In this document: positions 63,994 to 64,000 of the stretch, piece by piece
How positions within the stretch are numbered: position 1 is the first letter of the stretch
How the letters are laid out: the number at the start of each line of letters is the position of its first letter
Assembly: GCF_008642335.1 (NCBI RefSeq)
Contig: NZ_CP029191.1
Coordinates: forward strand, 5,084,001-5,148,000
Direction of reading: 5' to 3'
Length of the DNA: 64,000 nt
From: Streptomyces venezuelae
Lineage (GTDB): Bacteria > Actinomycetota > Actinomycetes > Streptomycetales > Streptomycetaceae
Program-made: the position numbers and the translations under genes
Notes under the pieces: model-generated
Told to the model about the DNA's origin: nothing
Seen by the model: only the letters and a program-made list of their open reading frames with translations
Database searches by the model: none

Positions 63994-64000
63994 GGCGGCC
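63990..64000 (+). CDS. Start of the next tad-locus gene (3' end outside window)
   Basis: A GTG at 63990 overlaps the preceding stop (GTGA), and the purine-rich AAGGAGGGGGAGGA sits just upstream. Only 11 bases are visible. A second TadE/TadF-type pilus protein or TadA/TadB component is expected from locus order, but the sequence does not show it. Confidence 0.35.

Overview
The window is a high-GC actinobacterial chromosome segment and almost certainly comes from a Streptomyces. The evidence is the GC-rich third codon positions, a chaplin gene, the popR-clpP3-clpP4 locus, a mycothiol conjugate amidase with its usual neighbours, many secreted hydrolases, a single TTA (bldA-type) codon, and many genes whose -10 box sits 6-8 bases before the start codon. 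I see no insertion sequence, prophage, CRISPR array, tRNA or rRNA. It looks like ordinary chromosome with a few accessory modules.

Layout. 1-5.5 kb: end of hutH, a secreted polysaccharide deacetylase, an inositol-monophosphatase-like protein that lacks metal ligands, a small sortase substrate and an L,D-transpeptidase lipoprotein. 5.5-11.3 kb: two large secreted proteases (a reprolysin-like metalloprotease and a subtilisin) and a lipoprotein. 11.3-15.2 kb: small enzymes and regulators, including a zinc alcohol dehydrogenase divergent from a helix-turn-helix regulator. 14.8-16.5 kb: popR facing clpP3-clpP4. 16.7-20 kb: a DrrAB-type ABC exporter and ilvA. 20-27 kb: a MarR regulator, a sigma-like protein with a small membrane partner, metB, msrA, greA and mca. 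27-35 kb: two small secreted proteins (one a chaplin), a membrane STAND/TPR protein, a DUF255 thioredoxin-like protein, a Mut7-C nuclease-like protein, a TetR regulator and trhA. 36-43 kb: pckG, a secreted beta-propeller protein with a TTA codon, an aminotransferase, a trypsin-like protease and Hsp20. 43.4-49.5 kb: a MerR regulator, cold-shock protein, DEAD-box helicase, a GH5 glycosidase and a second trypsin-like protease.

The most interesting module is at 49.5-56.8 kb. An N-acyl-D-amino-acid deacylase and a fold-III PLP dehydratase run leftward. A KDG-kinase-like PfkB protein, an IclR regulator, RidA and a GntP-family permease run rightward. A 19-bp palindrome lies between the two arms. The enzyme set fits uptake and breakdown of N-acyl-D-amino acids. 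More specifically it fits N-acetyl-D-glucosaminate: deacylation, then dehydration/deamination to 2-keto-3-deoxygluconate, then phosphorylation. That product would come from oxidised chitin ends.

The right end (57-64 kb) holds a secreted phospholipase A2, an M14 carboxypeptidase, an Nramp-like transporter without the DPGN motif, and the start of a Tad pilus locus: a zinc-ribbon protein, CpaB, and a TadZ ATPase fused in frame to a TadE pseudopilin with an intact prepilin-peptidase site at the junction. Convergent genes are mostly separated by long perfect GC-rich hairpins, listed as terminators.
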